Shown: positions 43,888 through 51,691 of the stretch, in pieces
Layout: each line of letters starts with the position of its first letter
How positions within the stretch are numbered: the first letter of the stretch is position 1
Assembly (NCBI RefSeq): GCF_003173775.1
Contig: NZ_CP029552.1
Location: forward strand, 5,335,001-5,399,000
From: Methylobacterium sp. 17Sr1-1
Lineage (GTDB): Bacteria; Pseudomonadota; Alphaproteobacteria; Rhizobiales; Beijerinckiaceae
Length of the DNA: 64,000 nucleotides
Direction: 5' to 3'
Position numbers and translations under genes: made by a program
Notes under the pieces: generated by a model
What the model was told of the DNA's origin: nothing
What the model saw: only the letters and a program-made list of their open reading frames with translations
Database searches by the model: none

Positions 43888-43971
43888 CTACATGAGCCCG
43901 ATCGTGATGGTCAGAGACCATCCGGTCGGGCTTTTCGCGATGGTGATGGTGAGCATCGGGAAGCCGATCAC
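43888..43971 (-). CDS. Small ORF 2: identical 27-aa peptide
   Basis: GTG at 43971, TAG at 43888-43890. The AAGGAGGTGA site has the same 8-nt spacing as in copy 1. The encoded peptide is identical to that at 43436-43519. In this copy an in-frame TGA upstream of the ribosome binding site limits the ORF to the short form (GTG 43971, or a GTG two codons earlier inside the Shine-Dalgarno). That the coding part is 99% identical while the leader is 83% identical argues for selection on the peptide or for local gene conversion. Confidence 0.6.
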   Translation of the reverse strand: MIGFPMLTITIAKSPTGWSLTITIGLM

Positions 43972-43982
43972 ATCCTTCACCT

Positions 43983-44082
43983 CCTTCCCAGCCGTGCCTG
44001 CTCAGCCCTTGCGGGTTTCGACGGTGGCCGGCGATGTCCACCGTAAACCCCACGCGCCACGGGGTTCTCGCAGCCGGGAAGG
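43983..44082 (-). promoter_or_regulatory. Structured leader RNA, copy 2 (riboswitch-like)
   Basis: Same length (100 nt) and same helices as copy 1. P1 keeps ten pairs with one G-U. The first hairpin reads GAACCCC/GGGGTTT and the second ACGGTGG/CCACCGT, each with compensatory changes relative to copy 1. The third keeps the GCAA tetraloop with one A-C mismatch. The ribosome-binding AAGG again lies in P1. Confidence 0.6.
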
Positions 44083-44185
44083 TGTCTCCTGACGTTAAGG
44101 AACCTAGCGCCGGTTGGACCGCTTGTCTCCATCCGATCCGGCCGTTTTCGAACCTCGGCGCGCTGCCGACGCTCGCAGCTCCAAC

Positions 44186-45289
44186 TCAAATCTCCACTGC
44201 CCCGATCGTCTCCTCGTCGAACGCCACGCTCTTGACGATCGCCACCACCGGCAGGCCCGGCGCCAGGGCGAGCTCGTGGACGGCGAGCCGCGTCACCTCG
44301 GCGACCAGGCTCGCGGCGCCGCAGGCGATCTCGACCCGGGCATGGGGCCCGTCGCCCGGCGTCACGGCGGTGACGGTGCCGGACAGCACGTTGCGGGCGC
44401 TCAGGGAGCGCGGCGCCTCGCGCGCCACCAGCACGTCGCGGGCCCGCACCCGCACCCGCACGCCGGCCCCCACCGGCAGGCCGAGGCGCGGCACCGTCAG
44501 CCGGCCGGGCGGGCCGTCGAGGCGGGTGAGGCCGAAGACGTCGTCGTGGGCGGCAACCCGGAGGTGCAGGAGCGCGCCGGTCTCGCCGCCCGGGAAGAGG
44601 GCGCCCCGGCGCAGGACCTCGGCGGCGGGGCCGCAGGCCGCGACCCTGCCCTGATCGAGCACCACCACCGTGTCGGCGAGGCGCGCGACCTCGGCGACCG
44701 CATGGCTGACATAGACGATCGGCACCCGCGCCTCGTCGCGCAGGCGCGCCACGTAGGGCAGGATCTCGGCCTTGCGCGCCTCGTCGAGGGCCGAGAGCGG
44801 CTCGTCCATCAGGAGGAGCCGCGGGCGCGCCAGCAGCGCCCGGCCGATCGCCACCCGCTGGCGCTCCCCGCCCGACAGCCCGGCCGGCCGCCGGTCGAGC
44901 AGGGGGGCGATGCCCAGGAGATCGGCCACCGCCTCCAGGCTCGGGTCCTCCGCTGGACCTCTGCCGCCGGAGCGGTCGCGGGAGAACCAGCGCCCGAACA
45001 GCAGGTTCTGGCGCACGCTCAGATGCGGCAGGAGCCGCGCCTCCTGGAACACGTAGCCGATCCGGCGCCGGTGCACGGGCACCCGCACGCCGCGATCCGT
45101 GTCGAGGAGGGTGACGCCGTCGACCACCACCCGCCCGCGATCGGGCCGCACGAGCCCGGCGATCACGTCGACGAGGGTCGACTTGCCGGAGCCGGAGCGG
45201 CCGAACAGGGCCGTGACCCGCCCCTCGGCGGTGAAGGCCGCGTCGAGGGCGAAGGCGCCGCGGACGTGCCGGACCGCGACCTCGATCAT
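44186..45289 (-). CDS. modC: Molybdate ABC transporter ATP-binding protein ModC
   Basis: 367 aa. Walker A FGRSGSGKSTLV, Q-loop YVFQEARLLPHLSV, signature LSGGERQRVAIGR, Walker B LLLMDEPLSALD, His switch VSHAVAEV. The C-terminal third is a TOBE/Mop-like oxyanion-binding domain (SARNVLSGTVTAVTP). The length and this domain are typical of ModC. It energises ModB for molybdate or tungstate uptake. ATG 45289 lies 13 nt after the modB stop, with a 12-bp duplication (ATGATCGAGGTC) spanning the junction. No modA gene is present nearby. Confidence 0.93.
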   Translation of the reverse strand: MIEVAVRHVRGAFALDAAFTAEGRVTALFGRSGSGKSTLVDVIAGLVRPDRGRVVVDGVTLLDTDRGVRVPVHRRRIGYVFQEARLLPHLSVRQNLLFGRWFSRDRSGGRGPAEDPSLEAVADLLGIAPLLDRRPAGLSGGERQRVAIGRALLARPRLLLMDEPLSALDEARKAEILPYVARLRDEARVPIVYVSHAVAEVARLADTVVVLDQGRVAACGPAAEVLRRGALFPGGETGALLHLRVAAHDDVFGLTRLDGPPGRLTVPRLGLPVGAGVRVRVRARDVLVAREAPRSLSARNVLSGTVTAVTPGDGPHARVEIACGAASLVAEVTRLAVHELALAPGLPVVAIVKSVAFDEETIGAVEI

Positions 45290-45302
45290 GCCGAGACCTC
45301 GA

Positions 45303-45989
45303 TCATGCGCCCAGCCGCCGCCGCGCCCGCCGGGCCAGCCCCTCCGAGGCGAGGAGGGCCGCCATCGACAGGGCGACCGAGACCAGGGTGAGGCGCAGCG
45401 CCCCGGCCTCGCCCCCCGGCACCTGGGTCAGGGTGTAGATCGCGGAGGGAAGGGTCTGGGTCTCGCCCGGGATGTTCGACACGAAGGTGATGGTGGCGCC
45501 GAACTCCCCCATCGCCTTGGCGAAGGCGAGCACCGCGCCGGCCAGGATCCCCGGCAGGGCGAGCGGCAGCGTGACGACGAGGAACACCGAAGCGGGCGAG
45601 GCCCCGAGGGTCCCGGCGGCCTGTTCGAGCTTGCGATCGACCGCCTCGAGGGAGAGCCGCATCGCCCGTACCATCAGCGGGAAGCCCATCACCGCGCAGG
45701 CGAGCGCCGCCCCGGTCCAGCGGAACGAGAACACGATGCCGACCTCGGCCAAGGCCGCCCCGAACCAGCCGCGGCGCCCGAAGGCGAGGAGCAGCAGGTA
45801 GCCGGTCACCACCGGCGGCAGGATCAGCGGCAGGTGGACCAGCCCGTCGAGGAAGGCCCGGCCACGGAACTCCCGGCGGGCGAGGAGGTAGGCGACGGCG
45901 AGGCCCGGGGCCAGGCTCGCCAGCGTCGCCACGCTCGCCACCAGCAGGCTGAGCCGAAGCGCGCTCCACTCGTCGGGGGTGAGGAACAG
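45303..45989 (-). CDS. modB: Molybdate ABC transporter permease ModB (non-ATG start)
   Basis: About 228 aa, the usual ModB size. It starts near FLTPDEWSALRLSLLVA, a conserved ModB opening, and has five helices and the EAA loop EQAAGTLGASPASVFLVVTLPLALP. No ATG, GTG or TTG precedes the conserved N-terminus in frame. A CTG at 45989 with GGAAG 8 nt upstream is the best candidate; an ATG at 46024 is in another frame. Either the start is CTG, or the true 5' end has been altered by a frameshift. The gene is first in modBC; upstream lies the divergent GST gene. Confidence 0.85.
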   Translation of the reverse strand: MFLTPDEWSALRLSLLVASVATLASLAPGLAVAYLLARREFRGRAFLDGLVHLPLILPPVVTGYLLLLAFGRRGWFGAALAEVGIVFSFRWTGAALACAVMGFPLMVRAMRLSLEAVDRKLEQAAGTLGASPASVFLVVTLPLALPGILAGAVLAFAKAMGEFGATITFVSNIPGETQTLPSAIYTLTQVPGGEAGALRLTLVSVALSMAALLASEGLARRARRRLGA

Positions 45990-46148
45990 GATGGAGGCTT
46001 CCCGAGGATCCGATCCCGCACCATGGCGGATCGGCGCCCGGAGTCCAGGCCCTGCACGGCAACGCTGGGTTTCAGGCCGTTCGATTGATCCGCGCCCGGA
46101 TCTGGGGCCCTGTGGCCCACGGCTCCACGCCGCTGCCCGGAGGCCCGG

Positions 46149-46826
46149 ATGATCACGTTCTACTTCAACGGCTCGCCCAACCCGACCAAGGTCGCGCTCT
46201 TCCTGGAAGAGGCGGAGCTCGCTTACGAGCCGGTGGCGGTCGATACCCGCAAGGGCGAGCAGTTCGCGCCCGAGTTCCTGAAGCTCAACCCGAACGGCAA
46301 GGTGCCGGCGATCGTCGACGACGGCACGGTGGTGTTCGACTCGAACGCGATCCTGCTCTACCTCGCCGAGAAGACCGGCCGCTTCCTGGCCCCGCCCGCC
46401 GAGCGCGGCGCGCTCCTGTCCTGGCTGATGTTCGTGGCGACCGGGATCGGGCCGTTCTCGGGCCAGGCGGTGCATTTCCGCCATTTCGCCCCCGAGCCGG
46501 TGGCCTACGCGAACGACCGCTACCAGTACGAGGTGAAGCGCCATTACGGCGTGCTCGACGGTCACCTCGCCGGGCGCGAGTGGATGGTGGGCGACGCCTA
46601 CGGCATCGTCGACATGGCGGTCTGGGGCTGGTCCCGGATGCTGCCCTTCGTGCTGGGGGAGGGCGCCTTCGCGGCGTTCCCGAACGTGAAGCGCCACCAT
46701 GACGCGATCGCCGCGCGTCCCGCCGCCGCCAAGGCCATCGCCCTGAAGGACCGCTTCACCTTCAAGGCCGAGCTGGATGCCGAGGCGCGCGGGCACATGT
46801 TCAAGCACCTGACGCCGGCGGCCTGA
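46149..46826 (+). CDS. Glutathione S-transferase family protein (YfcG/Ure2p-like)
   Basis: 225 aa. N-terminal thioredoxin-like domain ITFYFNGSPNPTKVALFLEEAE, with the glutathione-binding NGKVPAIVDDG and SNAILLYLAEKTGRF; all-helical C-terminal domain with the WLMFVATGIGPFSGQAVHF segment. The SPNPTK active-site loop places it with nu-class disulfide-bond reductases rather than classical transferases. ATG 46149 has CCCGGAGGCCC upstream. It stands alone, divergent from modBC, and is followed by a palindromic repeat region. Confidence 0.9.
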   Translation: MITFYFNGSPNPTKVALFLEEAELAYEPVAVDTRKGEQFAPEFLKLNPNGKVPAIVDDGTVVFDSNAILLYLAEKTGRFLAPPAERGALLSWLMFVATGIGPFSGQAVHFRHFAPEPVAYANDRYQYEVKRHYGVLDGHLAGREWMVGDAYGIVDMAVWGWSRMLPFVLGEGAFAAFPNVKRHHDAIAARPAAAKAIALKDRFTFKAELDAEARGHMFKHLTPAA

Positions 46827-46871
46827 GAGTCGGCGGTATCAAGAGAAAATTCCACACCGGTCTCCACCGCA

Positions 46872-47020
46872 CAGGGTCATCCCGGGGCGAGCCTTGGCGA
46901 GAGCCCGGGATCCAGAAGCGCTGAGTGTGCAGGAAGGGGCGGGACGAGGCCGCTCTCTTCGGAGGCACCTGAGTTTCCGGATTCCGGGCTCCGCTGCGCG
47001 GCCCCGGAATGACCCGGAGG
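46872..47020. repeat. Two adjacent palindromic repeats (GGGTCATCCCGGG and CCGGAATGACCCGG families)
   Basis: The first unit has GGGTCATCCCGGG and GAGCCCGGGATCC; the second has TTCCGGGCTCCGCTGCGCGG and CCCCGGAATGACCCGG. They fill the gap between the GST and aldolase genes and belong to the dispersed family also seen at 12244, 15332 and 53873. Confidence 0.75.
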
Positions 47021-47054
47021 GTGTGAAATCGGTCGAGAGAGGGGAGAACACGCC

Positions 47055-47819
47055 ATGAGATCCTTCGACAACCCGTTCAAGCGCGGCCTCGCCGAGGGAC
47101 GCCGCCAGGCCGGCCTGTGGATGACCACCGGCTCGCCCGGCATCACCGAGCTCGCCGCCGGCGCCGGCTTCGCCTGGATGCTGATCGACATGGAGCACTC
47201 GCCCAACGACCTGATCCAGGTCGTCGACCATCTGCGGGCGGCCGAGGGTGGCACCGCCGAGCCGGTGGTGCGGGTGCCGTGGAACGAGCCGGTCATCGTC
47301 AAGCGCCTGCTCGACCAGGGCGCCCGCTCGCTGATGTTCCCGTTCGTGCAGAGCGCCGAGGAGGCGCGCCGGGCGGTCGCCGCGACGCGCTACCCGCCGC
47401 ACGGCATCCGGGGCTTCGCCGGCACCTCCCGGGCCACCGGCTACGGGTTGCGGCCCGATTACCACGCCCGCTCGGGCGACGAGGTCTGCGTCGTGGTGCA
47501 GGTCGAGACCAAGGAAGCGCTGGAGGCCGCCGGCGAGATCGCCGCGGTCGAGGGCGTCGACGGCGTGTTCATCGGCCCCAACGATCTGGCCGCCAGCATG
47601 GGCCATCTCGGACAGCCCAACGCGGCCCCGGTCCGCGCGGCGATCGCCGCCGCCCTGCCGCGGATCCGCGGGGCCGGCAAGGCCGCGGGCCTGCTCAACT
47701 TCAACGAGGCCGGCGCCAGGGCCGATTTCGAGGCCGGATTCGGCTTCGTGGCGGTGGCCGGAGACGCGCACCTCCTCGCCCGCGAGACGCAGCGGGTCGC
47801 GAAGCTCTTCGATACCTGA
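47055..47819 (+). CDS. HpcH/HpaI-family class II aldolase
   Basis: 254 aa TIM-barrel protein. Motifs: GLWMTTGSPGITELAAGAGF, the metal/substrate loop LIDMEHSPND, RVPWNEPVIVKRLLDQGARSLMFPFVQ, HGIRGFAG, and VVVQVETKEALEAAGEI, with Glu and Asp (FIGPNDLAASMG) metal ligands. This is the 4-hydroxy-2-oxoheptanedioate / 2-keto-3-deoxy-sugar-acid aldolase family, which cleaves or forms 4-hydroxy-2-oxoacids with pyruvate. AGAGAGGGG lies upstream. It forms a two-gene unit with the carboxylesterase 23 nt downstream. The natural substrate is undetermined. Confidence 0.9.
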   Translation: MRSFDNPFKRGLAEGRRQAGLWMTTGSPGITELAAGAGFAWMLIDMEHSPNDLIQVVDHLRAAEGGTAEPVVRVPWNEPVIVKRLLDQGARSLMFPFVQSAEEARRAVAATRYPPHGIRGFAGTSRATGYGLRPDYHARSGDEVCVVVQVETKEALEAAGEIAAVEGVDGVFIGPNDLAASMGHLGQPNAAPVRAAIAAALPRIRGAGKAAGLLNFNEAGARADFEAGFGFVAVAGDAHLLARETQRVAKLFDT

Positions 47820-47842
47820 AACCCCGCTCCGGAGACGAGCCG

Positions 47843-48457
47843 ATGACCGCCCTGTCGTTCCAGCACCGCTTCGAGCCCGCCACGGATTCAGGCGCGGTGC
47901 CGCTCCTGCTCCTGCACGGCACCGGGGGCGACGAGGACGACCTCCTGCCCCTCGGCCGGGCGCTGTTGCCCGGGGCGGCCCTGCTGTCGCCCCGGGGCCA
48001 GGTGCTGGAGGGCGGCGCGCCGCGCTTCTTCCGCCGCCTCGCCGAGGGCGTGTTCGACGAGGCGGACGTGGTGCGCCGGGCCGGCGACCTCGCCGGCTTC
48101 GTCACGGCGGCGCGGGCGGAATACGGCCTCGCGGCGCCGCTCGCCGTCGGCTTCTCGAACGGCGCCAACATCGCCGCCGCCGTGATGTTGCTGCATCCGG
48201 GCGTGCTCGCCGGCGCCGTGCTGCTGCGGGCGATGGTGCCGCTCTCTACTCCGCCGGCCGGGCGCCTGACGGGGGAACCGGTGCTGATCCTGTCGGGCCG
48301 GATGGATCCGATCGTGCCCGCCGACAACGCCGCGCGCCTCGCCGCGATGCTGAAGGAGGCGGGTGCTGCCGTCACCCACGAGGTGCTGCCCGCCAGCCAC
48401 GGCCTGTCGCAGGCGGACCTCGTGCGGGCGAAGACCTGGCTGACCGGAAGACCTTAG
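47843..48457 (+). CDS. Phospholipase/carboxylesterase-family alpha/beta hydrolase
   Basis: 204 aa. LLLLHGTGGDEDDLLPLGRAL (oxyanion), nucleophile elbow VGFSNGANIAAAVM with Ser, acid Asp in SGRMDPIVP, and final His in ASHGLSQ make a complete triad typical of YpfH/carboxylesterase-type enzymes. ATG 47843 has GGAGACGAG 5-6 nt upstream. It is probably co-transcribed with the aldolase; a role in opening a lactone or ester before aldol cleavage is conceivable but not shown. A strong terminator follows at 48520. Confidence 0.85.
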   Translation: MTALSFQHRFEPATDSGAVPLLLLHGTGGDEDDLLPLGRALLPGAALLSPRGQVLEGGAPRFFRRLAEGVFDEADVVRRAGDLAGFVTAARAEYGLAAPLAVGFSNGANIAAAVMLLHPGVLAGAVLLRAMVPLSTPPAGRLTGEPVLILSGRMDPIVPADNAARLAAMLKEAGAAVTHEVLPASHGLSQADLVRAKTWLTGRP

Positions 48458-48519
48458 CTCACCGGGCGGCCGTGACGCGTCCCTGAGCGCCGATTCACCC
48501 GCAGACGGACGCACGTCAG

Positions 48520-48558
48520 CGACCGGCGGACCTGCTCCGCCGGTCGTTCAAGTTTTTT
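48520..48558 (+). terminator. Rho-independent terminator
   Basis: Perfect 11-bp stem CGACCGGCGGA / TCCGCCGGTCG (48520-48530 and 48536-48546), 5-nt loop, then TTCAAGTTTTTT. It ends the aldolase-carboxylesterase transcript before the convergent bamE. Confidence 0.92.
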
Positions 48559-48593
48559 GGAATTCCGGGAGGCGGGGCGCGCCCCGCGACCCC

Positions 48594-49058
48594 TTACCGC
48601 GCGTTGCCGAACGGCTCGAACTTGGTCAGGCCGCGCATCAGCTGACCGAGGAAGGCCTGCTCGCCGCCGCTGGTCGGCGTGGTGCGGGAGATGAAGTCGA
48701 ACACCTTGCCGTCCTGCTCGCCGTAGAGCGCGACGCGCTCGACCTTGAAGCCGGCGTTGAAGTACACCGCCAGGACTCGCTGGTCCTTCGGGCGCTCGCC
48801 GATGAACATCACCGGGCGCTGGGTGTTCTGGCTGATGTAGTACCAGGACTTGTTGCCGACCGTGGAGACGGTGGTCGGCGTGCCGAGGAGCTGGAGCACC
48901 TGCTCGGCGCTGGCGCCGGGCCGCACCTGGGCGACGGCGGCATCGTCGATGATGTAGCCGTGCCGGAACTCTTCGCCGATCACGCAGCCCGCGGCCGACA
49001 GACCGATCAGGCCGGCCGCGGCGAGGCGGAGGAGCGACGGTGTGAAGCGGCGCGGCAT
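48594..49058 (-). CDS. bamE: Outer membrane assembly lipoprotein BamE (SmpA/OmlA)
   Basis: 154 aa. Lipoprotein signal ending LSAAGC; the SmpA/OmlA domain follows with VRPGASAEQVLQLLGTPTTVSTVGNKSWYYI, the typical BamE core, and QRVLAVYFNAGFKVERVALYG. It stabilises the BAM complex that inserts beta-barrel proteins into the outer membrane. ATG 49058 was chosen because the lipobox lies correctly 25 residues later. It is divergent from the cytochrome bc1 chaperone gene, the usual arrangement in Rhizobiales. Confidence 0.92.
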   Translation of the reverse strand: MPRRFTPSLLRLAAAGLIGLSAAGCVIGEEFRHGYIIDDAAVAQVRPGASAEQVLQLLGTPTTVSTVGNKSWYYISQNTQRPVMFIGERPKDQRVLAVYFNAGFKVERVALYGEQDGKVFDFISRTTPTSGGEQAFLGQLMRGLTKFEPFGNAR

Positions 49059-49255
49059 CGAGACCTCGGGAAACAGGTGCGGGACAGTGTGTCGGCCGGC
49101 CGGATGGCAGCCTTGCGCGAGAAGCGACCGCTGCCGTACCCCGGGGTTGTGGCGTTGGCAAGGCACGGCCAAGGTTGGCGCCGCCGATGTTCGACGATGG
49201 ATGCGAGTGAGGCCCCGCCGGCGCGGGGCGATGGCGGAAGGCGAGACACCTCACG

Positions 49256-49807
49256 ATGATGCGAAACCCCTTCCGCCGCGAGGATGCCCGCCGGCGTGCC
49301 ATCGAGGCGTTGCACGTGCGGATCAATGCCGGGGCCCGGGTGCCGGCGCTCTACCTCGATCTCGGCGTGCCCGACACGGTGGAGGGCCGGTTCGAGGCCC
49401 TGTGCCTGCACGTCGTGCTGGTGCTGCGCCACCTGCGCCGCCTGCCGGCCCCGGCGGCGGACATCGCCCAGGACCTCGTCAACTCGGTCTTCGCGCAGCT
49501 CGATTCGTCCCTGCGCGAGCTCGGCGTCGGCGACATGGGCGTCTCGAAGCGGATGAAGAAGCTGGCCCAGGCCTTCTACGGCCGCGCGAGCGCCTACGAT
49601 GCCGCCCTCGATGCCGGCGACCGCGGCGCGCTCGCGGCGGCGCTCGCCCGCAACGTGCTGGCGCGCGAGGAGCCGGAGGCAGCACGGGGGCTCGCCGCGT
49701 ACGTGGCGGCGGCCGATGCGGGGCTGGCCGCGACCGACCTCGACGCCCTGATGGCGACGGGCCCGGTCCTGCCCGATCCGGCGGGCTTCGCCGCAGGCCC
49801 GGCCTGA
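49256..49807 (+). CDS. Ubiquinol-cytochrome c chaperone family protein (CBP3-like)
   Basis: 183 aa, helical. The Cbp3 family core is visible: ALYLDLGVPDTVEGRFEALCLHVVLVLRHLRR, DLVNSVFAQLDSSLRELGVGD and SKRMKKLAQAFYGRASAYDAAL. In mitochondria Cbp3 assists cytochrome b assembly into complex III; the bacterial homolog likely has a related role or binds membrane-enzyme intermediates. Two start codons lie in a row (49256 and 49259). It is first in a row with DUF177, plsX and fabH on the same strand. Confidence 0.9.
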   Translation: MMRNPFRREDARRRAIEALHVRINAGARVPALYLDLGVPDTVEGRFEALCLHVVLVLRHLRRLPAPAADIAQDLVNSVFAQLDSSLRELGVGDMGVSKRMKKLAQAFYGRASAYDAALDAGDRGALAAALARNVLAREEPEAARGLAAYVAAADAGLAATDLDALMATGPVLPDPAGFAAGPA

Positions 49808-49983
49808 CGGCTCCCGCTCCGGAGAAGCCCGTCGCCCCGGGGCGGCTCTTGCACCAGGACGGCTCTTGCACCGGAGCGGGCCGCGACGCATCTCCAGGCG
49901 ACGAGCGTCTGACCGCCTGCCGCGCGAGCGCCCCTCAGGCTGCCGCGCCCGTCCCAACCCCAGGATCCGAGAAGGAGCCCTTG

Positions 49984-50490
49984 ATGACCCCCGACAGCGT
50001 CGGCCCGTTCTCCCGCCCGATCCTGGTCGAACGCACCCTGAAGACCGGTCAGCCCGTCACCGTCGAGGCGAACGAGGAGGAGCGCGCGGCTTTGGCCCGC
50101 GATTTCGGCCTGCCGGGGATCGCGCGGCTCACCGGCACCTTCCGGCTCTCGGGCTCGCTGCACCGGCTCCAGGTCACCGGCACCGTCGAGGCGGCCGTCA
50201 CGCAGACCTGCGTCGTCACGCTGGAGCCGTTCGACGGTAGCGTGAGCGAGGAGGTCGACGTCGATTTCGCCGCCCAGGACGCCTTCGCGGGTACGCCGGC
50301 GGAGGATGCCGACATCCCCGACCCGATCGTCAACGGCCGCATCGACCTCGGCAGCCTGGCCGCCGAGTTCCTGGCGCTCGGCCTCGATCCCTATCCGCGA
50401 AAACCCGGCGTCGCCTTCGAGGCACCGGCGGCCGAAGAGGAAGAGACGCCCTTTGCCGCGCTGCAAGGCTTGAAGGGCAAGGACGACTGA
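49984..50490 (+). CDS. DUF177 (YceD-type) protein
   Basis: 168 aa. [28 protein letters not shown] and the [20 protein letters not shown] strand with the single remaining Cys of the QTCV motif are typical of the DUF177/YceD family. It ends with the [18 protein letters not shown] helix. YceD is encoded before rpmF-plsX in many bacteria and affects 23S rRNA in plants and E. coli; here rpmF is absent and plsX follows. AAGGAG lies 6 nt upstream of ATG 49984. The 176-nt spacer from the chaperone gene has no promoter I can identify. Confidence 0.9.
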   Translation: MTPDSVGPFSRPILVERTLKTGQPVTVEANEEERAALARDFGLPGIARLTGTFRLSGSLHRLQVTGTVEAAVTQTCVVTLEPFDGSVSEEVDVDFAAQDAFAGTPAEDADIPDPIVNGRIDLGSLAAEFLALGLDPYPRKPGVAFEAPAAEEEETPFAALQGLKGKDD

Positions 50491-50626
50491 CGACGCCCGG
50501 AAGCCGTCGCAGCGAAAAGAGTTCAGAATTCGTTTGCGGCTTGGGCCCGGGTCGCTATTTTCCGCCGCGCCGCGGACCCCTCGTTCGCGCGCCCCCGGCG
50601 GATCCGAGAGGCTGTTCGACACCCCC

Positions 50627-51661
50627 ATGTCCCAGAGAGTGCGCATCTCGCTCGACGCGATGGGCGGCGATCACGGCCCCTCGACGGTCGTGCCCGGTGC
50701 GGGGCTCGCCCGCGAGCGCCACCCCGAGACGACCTTCCTGATGTTCGGCGACGAGGCGGTGCTCACTCCCCTGGTCGCGGCCGAGCCGCGCCTGAAGGGA
50801 GCGGTCGAGATCCGCCACACCACCGTGGCGGTCGCCATGGACGAGAAGCCGAGCCAGGCGGTGCGCTCGGGCCGCGGCAAGTCGTCGATGTGGAAGGCGA
50901 TCCAGGCCGTGCGCGACGGCGAGGCCGATGCCGCGGTGTCGGCGGGCAATACCGGCGCGCTGATGGCGATGTCGAAGATCTGCCTCAAGACGATGTCGCA
51001 CATCGAGCGCCCGGCCATCGCCTGCCTGTGGCCGACGGTGCGCGGCGAGAGCGTGGTGCTCGATGTCGGCGCCACCATCGGCACCGATGCCAACCACCTC
51101 GTCGACATGGCGGTGATGGGCGCCGCGATGGCCCGCATCGTGTTCGACCTCGACCGGCCGACGGTGGGGCTCCTCAACGTCGGTACCGAGGAGATGAAGG
51201 GCAACGAGGCGGTCAAGGAAGCCGCGCGCATGCTGCGCGAGGGCGACCTGGCGGGGCTCGCCTATCACGGCTTCGTCGAGGGCACCGATCTCGGCCGCGG
51301 CACCGTCGACGTGGTGGTGACGGAGGGCTTCACCGGCAACATCGCGCTCAAGACCGCCGAGGGAACCGCCAAGCAGATCGCCGCGTACCTCAAAGGGGCG
51401 ATGGGCCGGACCCTGATGGCGAAGATCGGCTACCTGTTCGCCCGCGGCGCCTTCCGGGCCCTGCGCGAGAAGATGAACCCGAGCCGGGCCAATGGCGGCG
51501 TGTTCCTCGGCCTCGAGGGCATCGTCATCAAGAGCCACGGCGCCGCCGACGCCGAGGGCTTCGCCGCGGCGATCGACCTCGCCTACGACATGGCCCGCCA
51601 CGACCTGATGCGGACGATCCGGGAGCGCCTCGACGCGACCCCGGCGCAGGCCTCGGCGTGA
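50627..51661 (+). CDS. plsX: Phosphate acyltransferase PlsX
   Basis: 344 aa. [21 protein letters not shown] is the invariant PlsX opening; [33 protein letters not shown] and [17 protein letters not shown] complete it. PlsX makes acyl-phosphate from acyl-ACP for glycerolipid synthesis. ATG 50627 is chosen because the family begins there; the frame is open upstream. It is followed 30 nt later by fabH, a common lipid-gene pair. Confidence 0.97.
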   Translation: MSQRVRISLDAMGGDHGPSTVVPGAGLARERHPETTFLMFGDEAVLTPLVAAEPRLKGAVEIRHTTVAVAMDEKPSQAVRSGRGKSSMWKAIQAVRDGEADAAVSAGNTGALMAMSKICLKTMSHIERPAIACLWPTVRGESVVLDVGATIGTDANHLVDMAVMGAAMARIVFDLDRPTVGLLNVGTEEMKGNEAVKEAARMLREGDLAGLAYHGFVEGTDLGRGTVDVVVTEGFTGNIALKTAEGTAKQIAAYLKGAMGRTLMAKIGYLFARGAFRALREKMNPSRANGGVFLGLEGIVIKSHGAADAEGFAAAIDLAYDMARHDLMRTIRERLDATPAQASA

Positions 51662-51691
51662 AGACCGCCTCGGCATAAGGGAGGACGCATC

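Larger units (their letters stand above)
43795..44135. repeat. Tandem duplication unit 2 (about 340 bp)
   Basis: Second unit of the direct repeat. It begins about 50 nt downstream of the modC stop when read on the minus strand, so it could be reached by read-through from modBC or have its own promoter. Confidence 0.88.

Noticed and set aside
43531..44082. Leaders as cobalamin, Moco or SAM riboswitches
   Set aside because: They lack the B12-box-like and other conserved cores I know, and the three-hairpin interior does not match those layouts.
43416..44092. Plus-strand open frames of 74 and 96 codons through the duplicated units
   Set aside because: No ribosome binding site; the G-U pattern of all helices and the strong Shine-Dalgarno point to the minus strand.
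46024..46156. ATG at 46024 as modB start
   Set aside because: It is in a different frame from the conserved ModB N-terminus.
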